A stretch of 64,000 nucleotides of DNA, from IMG/VR virus record IMGVR_UViG_3300045972_000071, positions 1 through 64,000 of that record; one strand, given 5' to 3'. A program made the position numbers and the translations under genes. The stretch comes from a virus. Positions 31,263 through 39,626 of this stretch are shown in pieces (position 1 is the stretch's first letter; every line of letters starts with the position of its first letter). The notes under the pieces were generated by a model, which saw nothing but the letters and a program-made list of their open reading frames with translations, had not been told where the DNA came from and did no database searches.

Positions 31263-31438
31263 GAATTTACTTAGCAGGGAACTTCCCGCAGTTATCGAAA
31301 AAAGAATCTGAAATGGTCATGGTGGAGAACATAAAGAAAGCGGACTCTGCTTATAACCGACTCATTACTTATTTCTTTCCTAAGTATTGCACCACTGTTA
31401 TCTCAATCAAAAAGGATATGATTGAGGGTAAAATTTAA
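31259..31438 (+). CDS. Small protein next to dpdA
   Basis: 59 residues from ATG 31259 (GGGAGA), overlapping dpdA by 4 nt. MRIYLAGNFP and RLITYFFPKYC resemble the N-terminal strand and helix seen at the beginning of some TGT- or nucleoside-transferase-like phage proteins. It could be a detached domain that works with DpdA; not established. Confidence 0.5.
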   Translation: MRIYLAGNFPQLSKKESEMVMVENIKKADSAYNRLITYFFPKYCTTVISIKKDMIEGKI

Positions 31439-31467
31439 TTAACAGGTACATGAATTTGTGATATAAT
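31439..31467 (+). promoter_or_regulatory. Strong promoter for the clamp/polymerase operon
   Basis: TTAACA, 17 nt, TATAAT. Confidence 0.7.
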
Positions 31468-31496
31468 CATTATGAATAAAATTAAAAGGAGATGTT

Positions 31497-32525
31497 ATGA
31501 AGATACAAAAGGATGTTCTGCTGTCTGCTCTTATGAAAGTTAAACCAGGTCTTGCAAAGAAGGAAATCATTGAGCAAGCCCAGCACTTCATCTTCTCTAA
31601 CGGAGAAGTAACTACATTCAATGACCAGGTATGTGTCATGCATCCTATCGAATGTGACTTTGACTTCTCTGTAAAAGGTGAAGAGTTTTACAAGATCATA
31701 AGCGGTATATCTGAAAAAGAAATTGACCTCACTATGAAAGAATCTACTCTCCATATCAAAGCGAAGGGCACAAACTGCAAGCTGTCCACACTGCTAGGAG
31801 ATGCTGGATTTGTTGCTCCGCTTGTGCAAGTGTTGCGTGACGCAATATCATCTGACGGGTTCTGGAAGAAACTTCCTACAGAATTTCTTGATGGACTTTA
31901 TCTGTGTGCGTTGTCTGCAAGTAAGGACTTGTCTACTGGTGTAAAGTCATGTGTTGCTATCAAAGGTGAGAACATTTACTCAACTGATGGATTACGTGCA
32001 TCCTTGTATGTTATGGATTCAAGTATCGAAGAGATAATGATTCCTGCCCGTGACGCTCTTGAACTTATCAAGTACAATGTCACGGAGTACGGTGCTTCTG
32101 AAAACTGGATGCACTTCCGCACTACTGATGGTACAGTGTTCAACTGCAAGTCAATGCGTGGTGATTATCCTTACGCTAAAGTTGACCGTCTGTTTGAAGA
32201 TGCTGAACCTACTATCATGTTTCCTGATACGATGAAAGAGTCAGTTTCTTCGGTTCTGATACTCGCTGAGGGAGATGTTGACATCAACAAGACTATAACC
32301 GTATCTGTGAAGAGCGGTAGCATCACGTGCCATGCGGAAAAAGAACGGGGCAGTATAGACAAAACTGTTGAATGTGATTACAGCGGAGACGCATTCTCCT
32401 TCGACATCAATCCGATATTCTTTGCTCAGATATTGTCACATGCCCCTGGTCTTGCTCTCTTTGACAATCGTGCCATGTTCTTGTCAGATAATTTCTGGCA
32501 CGTAATTGCATTACCGGCACAATAA
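31497..32525 (+). CDS. DNA polymerase sliding clamp (beta-clamp-like)
   Basis: 342 residues, close to three DnaN-type domains. The N-terminal MKIQKDVLLSALMKVKPGL, central FLDGLYLCALSASKD and C-terminal FDINPIFFAQILSHAPG with a hydrophobic last strand follow the DnaN layout. It should encircle DNA and tether the PolA-type polymerase encoded two genes downstream; a clamp loader is encoded at 35847. ATG with AAAGGAG. Sequence is divergent from bacterial DnaN. Confidence 0.75.
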   Translation: MKIQKDVLLSALMKVKPGLAKKEIIEQAQHFIFSNGEVTTFNDQVCVMHPIECDFDFSVKGEEFYKIISGISEKEIDLTMKESTLHIKAKGTNCKLSTLLGDAGFVAPLVQVLRDAISSDGFWKKLPTEFLDGLYLCALSASKDLSTGVKSCVAIKGENIYSTDGLRASLYVMDSSIEEIMIPARDALELIKYNVTEYGASENWMHFRTTDGTVFNCKSMRGDYPYAKVDRLFEDAEPTIMFPDTMKESVSSVLILAEGDVDINKTITVSVKSGSITCHAEKERGSIDKTVECDYSGDAFSFDINPIFFAQILSHAPGLALFDNRAMFLSDNFWHVIALPAQ

Positions 32526-32710
32526 TGCTTGATTCTAATCCAAGATTGAAACTGATGCTCACAAAATTAAAAGAACAGGTCGACCGTAACTTCATCGACA
32601 ATGACTGGGCTTGTACTTTTGTGAATGATTGTCATTCCCGTGCTAGTAAAGGCGGGACTTTCACCGTTAAACAGATTGACAAACTTGAAGAATTATTTGA
32701 GAGGTACTAA
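32525..32710 (+). CDS. Hypothetical 61-residue protein
   Basis: TAATG coupling with the clamp gene. Looks like a small helical protein (FVNDCHSRASKGGTFTVKQ), the pattern of phage proteins with an xxHxR...G..T..Q motif of unknown use. Next gene follows without a gap. Confidence 0.6.
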   Translation: MLDSNPRLKLMLTKLKEQVDRNFIDNDWACTFVNDCHSRASKGGTFTVKQIDKLEELFERY

Positions 32711-32914
32711 ATGGAGCAGCCAGAGAACACCATGATAGAGCGTCCGCAACTGTTTGTTCCCGATGGAATGAAGTTCATTCATGTCCTTCGTAAAGCAATG
32801 CAAGAAGCACGTAAGCATGGTATTGATGAAGTAGCAATGGTAAGAGATATACAGAGTCATAATGACATCAAGGATAGAATGAATAAACTTCACATCTACT
32901 TTGAGGTGGTATAA
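32711..32914 (+). CDS. Hypothetical 67-residue protein
   Basis: ATG directly after the preceding stop, GAGAGG upstream. Helical, charged. Its TAATG joins it to the polymerase gene, so its amounts are probably matched to the polymerase. Confidence 0.6.
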   Translation: MEQPENTMIERPQLFVPDGMKFIHVLRKAMQEARKHGIDEVAMVRDIQSHNDIKDRMNKLHIYFEVV

Positions 32915-35547
32915 TGGCAAAGGTGAGAGCATTCTTCGATGATGATGAACTTGACTCCGTAGGTATAAACGGGGCTGGAAGCGGTGCATGTGAGAAGTGT
33001 GGTTTAGTTTCAGGATGCAAGACACCTATGATGGGCTATACAGGTGAGGGGAAGAAGAGAATCCTCATCGTTGCAGAAGCCCCAAGCGAAGCAGAAGATA
33101 GAAGCGGTAAGCCGTTCACAGGTGACACAGGTAAATGGTTTGCTGAAAAGTTACGCAATAAAGGTATTGACATTGATACTGATTGCTGGAAAACTAACTC
33201 TGTCGGCTGTCACCCCACTAATCAGAAGGATTGCAAACCCACAAAAGCACAAGTCAAGCATTGTCGTCCACGTGTTATGCGTACTATCGCAGAACTTAAA
33301 CCTAAGTATATATGGTTAATGGGTTCCGATGCCATCTATTCTTACTTCCATGAAAGAGAAAATAATACAAATGTTGATAGATGGAGAGGGCTGTGCATTC
33401 CTGATGTTGAAAAGAAAGCATGGATCATTCCATTGTATCATCCTGCTTATGCTTTAAAGTTAGAAAAAGACGACCATTTTCAATCTACATACGACAGGGA
33501 TTTATCTCATGCCATCCGATGCTCTAAATTTGCAGACCTCCCAGAAGAAATGTCCCTCAAAGGGGCAAAGATCCTCAAGACTTATGAAGAGACCGTTGCC
33601 GCACTCGAAAGAGTATTGGATGAACGTCCGGATAGGTTCGCTTTCGATTATGAGACCACGGGTCTCAAACCCTATCGCTCAGGCCACAGAATAGCTACGG
33701 CATCCTTCTGCTCTGATTATGATACCGCTTATGCATTCCCGTATCAGTATCGTAAGCATTGGGATAATAATCAGCTTACACGAATCGGTGATCTATGGTG
33801 TGATATCATGGAGCATCAAAAAATCAAGAAGATAATGCACAACCAGAAGTTTGAAGATATGTGGACACGTGAAATTATGGGTGTTGACATTGCAAACAAA
33901 TGGTGGTGCTCAATGAACACCGCACATATTCTTGATGGTAGAACAGAGTTCTCAGGTCTTAAATTCCAATCTTTAATTCGTTGGGGAATACCTGACTATG
34001 ATTCTGAGATTGAAAAGTATCTGAAATCCCCTGATAAAAGCACACCATACAACAGGGTCATGGAAGCACCGCTGAATGACTTATTGCTGTATAATGCCAT
34101 TGATAGTCTGCTTACATTCAGATTACAAGAGGAGCAAGAAGATGAACTGGTAAAACTACCTAGTCAAGACAAAGCACGAAACTTCTTTCAGGGAGGGTTG
34201 AACACCTTATGTAACTTGCAAGAGAACGGTATCCCTCTCAATCGTCAATACTACTTGGATCAAGATATTGAGATAGGTAGCAGAATATTGAAGGCAAAAG
34301 AGTCTTTGCACAACTTTGATGAAGCAAAGCGTTTTCTCCGTGATAAAGGACGTGTCATAAACTTCGGCTCCTCTGATGATCTTGTCGAACTGTTCTTCAA
34401 CGTCATGCAACTTCCGAAAGGGAAACTTACCCCGGGGGGTAAACCGTGTGTTGATGCAGGAGTGCTTGCTACGCTTAATACGCCCATTGCAAAAGAGATT
34501 ACCAAGATTTCAAAATTAGAGAAGATCAAGGGAACGTACCTGGGTCAGTTTAATCGGGAGATAGAAGATGATGGAAAACTTCATCCGTTTTTTGATTTGC
34601 ACACAACAAATACTTACCGTGGTTCTTCTTCTTCACCCAACTTTCAGAACATACCAGTGCGAGATTTTGAGGCGATGTCGATCACTCGGGGTGGGATTAT
34701 TCCTTCTTTGGGTAATCAATTGGTTGATTGGGATTACGGTTCTATGGAAGTTAGAATCATTGCCTGTGTTACGCAAGATCCTGTTTTAATGAGGTATATT
34801 GAAGATTCTACTTCTGATATGCATAGAGACCAAGCAAAAGATTGGTTCTCTTTCACTGATGCAGAATGGGCGACTATCGACAAGAAACTGGCAAAAGCTG
34901 TCCGATTTGAATCAAAGAATGGATTCGTCTTTGCTGAGTTTTACGGATCATACTACGGCTCTATTGCCCGAACTATGTTCCCTAAGCTGAAAGAACTTTC
35001 TATCGGTGAAACTAATCTGTTTGAACATCTACGCAGTAAGGGTGTAATTCGATCACTCAGCACTGCCGCTGATGATTTTGAGAATCACACCAAGAGAGTT
35101 GAGCAAAGATTCTGGAATAAGTTTAAAGCGGTAAAAAAGTGGCAAGAGAAAGCATTTGCATCCTATCTTGAAAAAGGATACATCGAACAGATGTTTGGAT
35201 TCCGATGCGGGGGTTGGTTATCTAAGAATGATATATGCAACTACCCCATTCAGGGAACAGCATTCCACTGTCTAGTATGGTCACTAGGACAACTTGACAA
35301 GCGAATGAAAGACGAACGTATGGACTCTTTGCTAATAGGGCAGATCCACGATTGCTGTCTTGGAGATATCACCGTAGATGAACACGATCATTGGTGCCAC
35401 ATGTCTCACAAGATAGCGACACAAGAGATTCGGGAAGCATTCAAGTGGATAATCGTACCTTTAGATATCGAATTTGAAGAGTCTGGAATCAATGAACCGT
35501 GGAGCGTGAAAAAAGAATTTATGCCAAAGTTTTTAAATCATAGGTAG
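32914..35547 (+). CDS. Family A DNA polymerase fused to UDG-like domain
   Basis: 877 residues. About 20-200: uracil-DNA-glycosylase superfamily domain with CEKCGLVSGCKTP, ILIVAEAPSEAEDRSGKPF, NSVGCHP and LYHPAYALK. About 230-430: 3'-5' exonuclease with FAFDYETTGLKP. About 560-860: polymerase with motif A DWDYGSMEVRIIA, motif B KNGFVFAEFYGS and motif C GQIHDCC. A UDG-like N-terminus is also known in the SPO1 polymerase; whether it excises uracil or only binds is unknown. Main replicative polymerase. Confidence 0.92.
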   Translation: MAKVRAFFDDDELDSVGINGAGSGACEKCGLVSGCKTPMMGYTGEGKKRILIVAEAPSEAEDRSGKPFTGDTGKWFAEKLRNKGIDIDTDCWKTNSVGCHPTNQKDCKPTKAQVKHCRPRVMRTIAELKPKYIWLMGSDAIYSYFHERENNTNVDRWRGLCIPDVEKKAWIIPLYHPAYALKLEKDDHFQSTYDRDLSHAIRCSKFADLPEEMSLKGAKILKTYEETVAALERVLDERPDRFAFDYETTGLKPYRSGHRIATASFCSDYDTAYAFPYQYRKHWDNNQLTRIGDLWCDIMEHQKIKKIMHNQKFEDMWTREIMGVDIANKWWCSMNTAHILDGRTEFSGLKFQSLIRWGIPDYDSEIEKYLKSPDKSTPYNRVMEAPLNDLLLYNAIDSLLTFRLQEEQEDELVKLPSQDKARNFFQGGLNTLCNLQENGIPLNRQYYLDQDIEIGSRILKAKESLHNFDEAKRFLRDKGRVINFGSSDDLVELFFNVMQLPKGKLTPGGKPCVDAGVLATLNTPIAKEITKISKLEKIKGTYLGQFNREIEDDGKLHPFFDLHTTNTYRGSSSSPNFQNIPVRDFEAMSITRGGIIPSLGNQLVDWDYGSMEVRIIACVTQDPVLMRYIEDSTSDMHRDQAKDWFSFTDAEWATIDKKLAKAVRFESKNGFVFAEFYGSYYGSIARTMFPKLKELSIGETNLFEHLRSKGVIRSLSTAADDFENHTKRVEQRFWNKFKAVKKWQEKAFASYLEKGYIEQMFGFRCGGWLSKNDICNYPIQGTAFHCLVWSLGQLDKRMKDERMDSLLIGQIHDCCLGDITVDEHDHWCHMSHKIATQEIREAFKWIIVPLDIEFEESGINEPWSVKKEFMPKFLNHR

Positions 35548-35605
35548 TCAAAACTGTGCTATTATCAAAGTAACAGAAGTGCAAATAAGAAAGTAAGGAG
35601 TTATT

Positions 35606-35863
35606 ATGACATCAAAGAAGGCACAAGCATTTCAAGCTGATCTTGAAGAACTGGTCAAGAAACATGACGTTTTCTTGAACGGTACATTTCAGATGAAGGG
35701 CGAAGATGAGGACGACATTGCCGTAGTGTCCATCGGACAAGCGTCTATTGGGGATGTTAAATCCAGTATGCATCATCTTCTGGAACAATCCTACAGTATC
35801 ATTGCAGAAATTCTGATCGAAAACATAACTTCGGGAGGGGACGCCAGTGCCACTACACATTGA
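35606..35863 (+). CDS. Hypothetical 85-residue protein
   Basis: ATG with GTAAGGAG after a TATTAT -10 (35560) and AGAAGTGCAAAT leader. Helical, acidic centre (KGEDEDDIAVVS). Overlaps the clamp-loader gene by 17 nt. No known family. Confidence 0.6.
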   Translation: MTSKKAQAFQADLEELVKKHDVFLNGTFQMKGEDEDDIAVVSIGQASIGDVKSSMHHLLEQSYSIIAEILIENITSGGDASATTH

Positions 35864-36794
35864 CTGTCGCCCCTCGTCACTTGAAACAGTGATGGGGAAT
35901 GAGGGAGTTAAAGATGCCCTCAGAAATAAATTCACGAAAAACCCCGGCACTGTGTTTGATCCACCCCATTCAGTTCTGTTCGTAGGACCATCAGGGTGCG
36001 GTAAAACTACTCTCGCACGTATTACAGCTACAATGCTCGGATGTGCTCCAGAAGATGTTCAGGAATATAATTCCTCGAATAACAGGGGAATCGACACTAT
36101 CCGGGAGATTGCACAAAACTGTCTTTACTCTCCGACATTCGGCTCAGTGAAAGTTTACATTCTGGACGAAGTGCACCGCATGACAAAAGATGCCCAAAAC
36201 GCTCTGTTGAAACTGCTGGAAGATACACCGAAGCATGTTTTCTTTCTGCTTGCAACAACTGACCCGGAAATGCTGATTAAAGCAATACTCACCCGGTGCA
36301 TGAAATTTGAAGTGAAGTCATTGCCTAATCCACAAGTGATGAAACTTCTCTGTAATACCGTTCAAGATGCTGGCATTGCACTGACCGACTTCTCTGAAAA
36401 AGTGCTCCAACTCATTGTAAAGACAGCAGAAGGATGCCCTCGTCAAGCTCTCATTCTTCTTGACTCAGTAATTGATATAGAAGATGAAGAGAAAGCACTG
36501 GCAGCCGTATCAGAATCAACGGCAAGCAGTACGGAAAGTCTTGATCTTTGTCGCTTACTGCTTGAAACGAGAAAGAACAGATGGGATGATGCCCGATTCT
36601 TGTTGAAGGGATTGATGGATGATCCTGAGAAGATGCGTTATGGGATTCTCGGATACATGAATGCTGTTCTTATGTCGGACAACTGCAAAGACCCAGATCA
36701 TGTATCCGGTGTGATTGACATGTTCACAGAATCTTTCATGTACTCTGGCAAAGCAGGATTGTCCAATGCAGTATTTCAGGCTTGCAAACTGTGA
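35847..36794 (+). CDS. Clamp loader ATPase (DnaX/RFC-like)
   Basis: 315 residues from GTG 35847 (GGGAGGGG). FVGPSGCGKTTLARI (Walker A), VYILDEVHRMTKDAQNALLK (Walker B and following), LLATTDP (sensor 1), ILTRCMKFEVK (SRC-like motif) and GCPRQALILLD. A single-subunit type loader; no second loader gene is recognised nearby. Loads the clamp encoded at 31497. Its last codons form one arm of a 10-bp inverted repeat closing the first helix of a downstream structured RNA. Confidence 0.9.
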   Translation: MPLHIDCRPSSLETVMGNEGVKDALRNKFTKNPGTVFDPPHSVLFVGPSGCGKTTLARITATMLGCAPEDVQEYNSSNNRGIDTIREIAQNCLYSPTFGSVKVYILDEVHRMTKDAQNALLKLLEDTPKHVFFLLATTDPEMLIKAILTRCMKFEVKSLPNPQVMKLLCNTVQDAGIALTDFSEKVLQLIVKTAEGCPRQALILLDSVIDIEDEEKALAAVSESTASSTESLDLCRLLLETRKNRWDDARFLLKGLMDDPEKMRYGILGYMNAVLMSDNCKDPDHVSGVIDMFTESFMYSGKAGLSNAVFQACKL

Positions 36795-37140
36795 TTGAGG
36801 GACTCTCAAGTACCGGTGGATTGGCGAATCTATCGACTGAGGACCTCCGTTGGTGAAGGAGTAGCGACCTCAGCAGTTTGCAATGATATAATACCCGGTG
36901 TCGGTAGAAGTCCGACTATCTGCATCAAGCTGATGCGGAGAATACCCTTAACAGGTGAAAGATTGACGCTATGCCGGGACACAAGGACTTGGGAGTAGAA
37001 CCCGCATCGGTAGCATGGCACCGACTCCCATATGATACCGTACTCTACATGCTGATTAGGCACGTGAATTTCGTGTCAGCTAAACAGAGTTCCTTAAACG
37101 GGTAAGGGGATATTGGTGACTCCCCACTAAATATTATAGG
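36782..37140 (+). ncRNA. Candidate structured RNA (R1)
   Basis: Non-coding, rich in short helices: closing stem TTGCAAACTG (36782-36791)/CAGTTTGCAA (36874-36883) around hairpins GATT-GGC-GAATC and CTGAGG...CCTCAG; then GTCGG/CCGAC, GCATC/GATGC, GGGAGT (36991-36996)/ACTCCC (37024-37029), GCTGA..CACG/CGTG..TCAGC (37051-37080), and GGGGA/TCCCC just before the next ribosome site. I could not match it to tRNA, a group I or II intron or a known riboswitch. Confidence 0.5.
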
Positions 37141-37147
37141 AGATAAC

Positions 37148-37177
37148 ATGGGTGAATTAATTAAAACAGAAGTGTGA
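37148..37177 (+). other. Nine-codon frame that would fuse with the next gene
   Basis: ATG with TAGGAGA upstream encodes MGELIKTEV and stops at TGA. Removing two bases in GTGTGATT would join it in frame to the following protein (KTEV-IIRNRKN). Confidence 0.6.
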
Positions 37178-37434
37178 TTATCCGAAATCGTAAAAACCTA
37201 AGCGAACAGATCCAGATCATTATTGACTATGAAACACGCAAGATCGGTGTAGTTCATAATAGAGGAATGGAGATGATCGTGATTAGATCCGTTCTGTCTA
37301 ATGATGTTGCTGTGTCCTATATTGAAACGGAAACTGAAAAGGGCCCTATTCCAACTAAAGACCCTTTTGATCCTGCTAGAATTAAAGTCGGCAATGGAAT
37401 TCAAGATTGCACGTTCACAACTGATAAGCCATGA
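37174..37434 (+). CDS. Hypothetical 86-residue protein, possible frameshifted start
   Basis: GTG 37174 overlaps the TGA of the nine-codon frame, so translation may reinitiate; otherwise a GT duplication has cut off the true N-terminus. Beta-rich centre (IIDYETRKIGVVHNRGMEM). Overlaps the next gene by 4 nt. No known family. Confidence 0.5.
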   Translation: MIIRNRKNLSEQIQIIIDYETRKIGVVHNRGMEMIVIRSVLSNDVAVSYIETETEKGPIPTKDPFDPARIKVGNGIQDCTFTTDKP

Positions 37435-37676
37435 TACAACTACGTGTAAATACAGAGGTATTGGCTCCTTCCCTTGAAGAAGCTGAGTGGTTACGGGACT
37501 TGCTACAAAATCCTGTGTACGAAGACGAAACCCGCTCTGAAAAGAGAATGCGGGAAATATGGCACCCTGCTCTGGATGTGTACATAAAAACGCTGAAAGC
37601 ACCTATGCACCCACAATGTGGTACTTGTTTCAGAGATAAACCAGATCATGATTATGATGACGACATCCCCTTTTAA
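37431..37676 (+). CDS. Hypothetical 81-residue protein
   Basis: ATGA overlap with the previous gene. C-terminal CGTC pair and acidic tail. Helical N-terminus (LEEAEWLRDLLQNPVY). Function unknown. Confidence 0.6.
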   Translation: MIQLRVNTEVLAPSLEEAEWLRDLLQNPVYEDETRSEKRMREIWHPALDVYIKTLKAPMHPQCGTCFRDKPDHDYDDDIPF

Positions 37677-37685
37677 GGAGAAGGT

Positions 37686-38387
37686 ATGAGTGAAAACAAA
37701 GATGAAGTTTTAAAGATGCTTGGAATGATTAAACGCCCCGGGATGGATAAACTGATTGATTGGTTGTCAAATGAAACTGATTACTTCACGTCTCCGTCCT
37801 CTACGAAGTATCACGGCAACTACGAAGAGGGGTTAATTGACCACTGTCTGAACGTCTATGACTCACTCGCACTGCTCAATGCTGAATTTGGTGATAATGA
37901 GTATAGCGAGGAATCATTGATGGTCGTAGCCTTGCTCCATGACATGTGCAAATGCAATACATACATTCCGAATGATGATCCTGCTTCCGATGCTCAGATC
38001 AAATATGCCCAGAGTTTGTTAGATCAGAATGGGAGAGAACCTCTTCCGAAAGTCAAACTCACAAAATGGTATGTCAGTAAGGTCATAGATCATCTGAAAA
38101 GCGGTGAAGGTGAGTTCCCTGAATTTGCAGCCGCATATAAAGTGAAAGATAAGTTTCCAATGGGACACGGAGAGAAGTCTCTATACCTCATTCAGAAGTT
38201 TATCCGTCTTTCTGATGAAGAAGCACTGGCAATACGTTGGCATCTCGGTGCGTTCGATCCTGGCTTTCACTTCGGATACCCCACAGGTTTCGCCACTCAG
38301 CAAGCAGTACGGGAATGTCCTCTTGTTACAATGACGATTTCAGCAGACTTTCTGGCCACTTGGATGGTCGATATTACAGTAAAATAG
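37686..38387 (+). CDS. HD-domain phosphohydrolase
   Basis: 233 residues. HD-type metal ligands: YHGNYEEGLIDHCLNV (His), ALLHDMCK (HD pair), GHGEKSL (His) and RWHLGAFD (His/Asp). Members hydrolyse nucleotides or cyclic nucleotides; in phages they may act as dNTPases or degrade host signalling nucleotides. Substrate not deducible. ATG with AAGGAGAAGG. Lies between the two candidate structured RNAs. Confidence 0.8.
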   Translation: MSENKDEVLKMLGMIKRPGMDKLIDWLSNETDYFTSPSSTKYHGNYEEGLIDHCLNVYDSLALLNAEFGDNEYSEESLMVVALLHDMCKCNTYIPNDDPASDAQIKYAQSLLDQNGREPLPKVKLTKWYVSKVIDHLKSGEGEFPEFAAAYKVKDKFPMGHGEKSLYLIQKFIRLSDEEALAIRWHLGAFDPGFHFGYPTGFATQQAVRECPLVTMTISADFLATWMVDITVK

Positions 38388-38395
38388 GAGAACAC

Positions 38396-38581
38396 ATGTT
38401 TGAGCCGAAACTGAATGCACTGGTAGTTATCAAGAAGGGTAAATGTGATTGTGATGGATTATCTGCAGGGACTGTTGGATTTATAAAGTTCATTGAGCAT
38501 CCAGATGCGTTCATGGTACAAAAGCGTGATAGTGACAAGATACTGTGGCACTGTCGGGAATGTGTAACAGCATTCAAATAA
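38396..38581 (+). CDS. Hypothetical 61-residue protein with Cys pairs
   Basis: ATG with TAGGAGAA. CDC and HCREC could bind zinc. An SH3-like beta pattern (LNALVVIKKG, GTVGFIKFIEH) is suggested. Last gene before structured RNA R2. Confidence 0.6.
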   Translation: MFEPKLNALVVIKKGKCDCDGLSAGTVGFIKFIEHPDAFMVQKRDSDKILWHCRECVTAFK

Positions 38582-38589
38582 TATTAGCA

Positions 38590-38830
38590 GGGTTGGACAA
38601 TGCTGAATGATTTCTCCACTCATAAGCCCTGAAGGACACAACCGTTCATCGCTCCTGTTAGCTTCGCCGCTATAACGACAAGGTGACAAGTGTGTTGGTA
38701 TAAGGAGAAATTGAGAAATGTATGATACGTCATTCAGTCCCGGTGGGCGGGAAAACGTCAGGTGGGAGAGAAACCCATTGTAATGGTAGCCAATCCATTA
38801 CTTAGTGGCAATGAGACACTGCCACATGAA
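38590..38830 (+). ncRNA. Candidate structured RNA (R2)
   Basis: Non-coding between 38581 and 38939. Long-range stem: CTGAATGA (38603-38610) pairs with TCATTCAG (38730-38737) and ATTTCTCC (38610-38617) with GGAGAAAT (38704-38711). Inside is GTTAGC/GCTATAAC; downstream, tandem hairpins TAATGG/CCATTA (38781-38800) and GTGGCA/TGCCAC (38805-38825). A TATTAT -10 for the next gene follows near 38900. No known RNA family recognised. Confidence 0.5.
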
Positions 38831-38938
38831 GAACAATACTCTATAAGAAAATGCGAGCCCACTAGCTAATTTTATTAAAAGGTAGAATAAAGATGTGCTA
38901 TTATCATTATGTAAGAGATTGAATTGAAAGGAGAAATT

Positions 38939-39478
38939 ATGCCAGATGTAAGTTTTAAAGTTGAATTAGCCATTGATAAGAACAACCTCGATGTTTGTGC
39001 AATGCATCAACCTGAATTGTATGCTCAGTGGGCTTGTAATTGGGCTGATGCTGTCAATGATCGGGACAGAAGCAAAGACAGATTATCTTTGGTAAGGAGT
39101 GAATGTGACACAGAAATCAGATCAACTCCTAGTGAGTTCGGATGGACAAAAGTCGATAAGCCCCCTACGGAAGCATTTATTGCATCTGCTATTTGTGGAC
39201 ATCCAAACTTCGTTGAAGCAAATGAGGACTTCTTATCAGCCTGCCATGAGGTCAACATTCTGTCTGTCGCAAAGGAATCCTTCGAACAACGAAGAAAAAT
39301 GATTGAAGTTTTGGTTCAACTGTATGTATCCTCATACTATTCAGGCAATAAGGATTTTGATCGTGCTTATGAACCTGCGGTAACAAAGTTGGCTGCCGAA
39401 GCACATTCAGAGCATCTGGAACAGAATCCACGTCTTGCCCGTAGAAAGTTGAAAACCGATGATTCTTCTAACAGTTAA
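38939..39478 (+). CDS. Probable recombination mediator (UvsY-like by context)
   Basis: 179 residues, helical, with WACNWADAVNDRDRSKDRLS and SECDTEIRSTPSEFGWTK, a pattern common to phage proteins encoded next to SSB and RecA genes. ATG 38939 with AAAGGAG. The order mediator-SSB-UvsX supports the role; direct UvsY identity is not visible. Basic C-terminus may bind ssDNA. Confidence 0.5.
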   Translation: MPDVSFKVELAIDKNNLDVCAMHQPELYAQWACNWADAVNDRDRSKDRLSLVRSECDTEIRSTPSEFGWTKVDKPPTEAFIASAICGHPNFVEANEDFLSACHEVNILSVAKESFEQRRKMIEVLVQLYVSSYYSGNKDFDRAYEPAVTKLAAEAHSEHLEQNPRLARRKLKTDDSSNS

Positions 39479-39626
39479 GGTATTACTTGCTATTTTCTTG
39501 GCGCTCATTCTGGCATACTGCATAGGGCGTATGTTTGGCATGGGCTTTGGTAAGTCAATCACAACGATGTCGGCTAGCCTAAGAGGCACTACGACAAAAG
39601 GAGAGAAGAAACATGAAGCCCAGTGA
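39459..39626 (+). CDS. 55-residue membrane protein
   Basis: MILLTVKVLLAIFLALILAY is one transmembrane helix, followed by a basic tail. It overlaps both neighbours (20 and 14 nt). No clear ribosome site; translation would be by coupling. Confidence 0.45.
   Translation: MILLTVKVLLAIFLALILAYCIGRMFGMGFGKSITTMSASLRGTTTKGEKKHEAQ

Noticed and set aside
36782-37140. Group I or II intron, tRNA or hammerhead ribozyme in R1
   Set aside because: No exon-like flanks, no conserved P7/R-S or domain V sequence, no TTCRA T-loop, and CTGATGC with GAGAA does not fit the hammerhead core.
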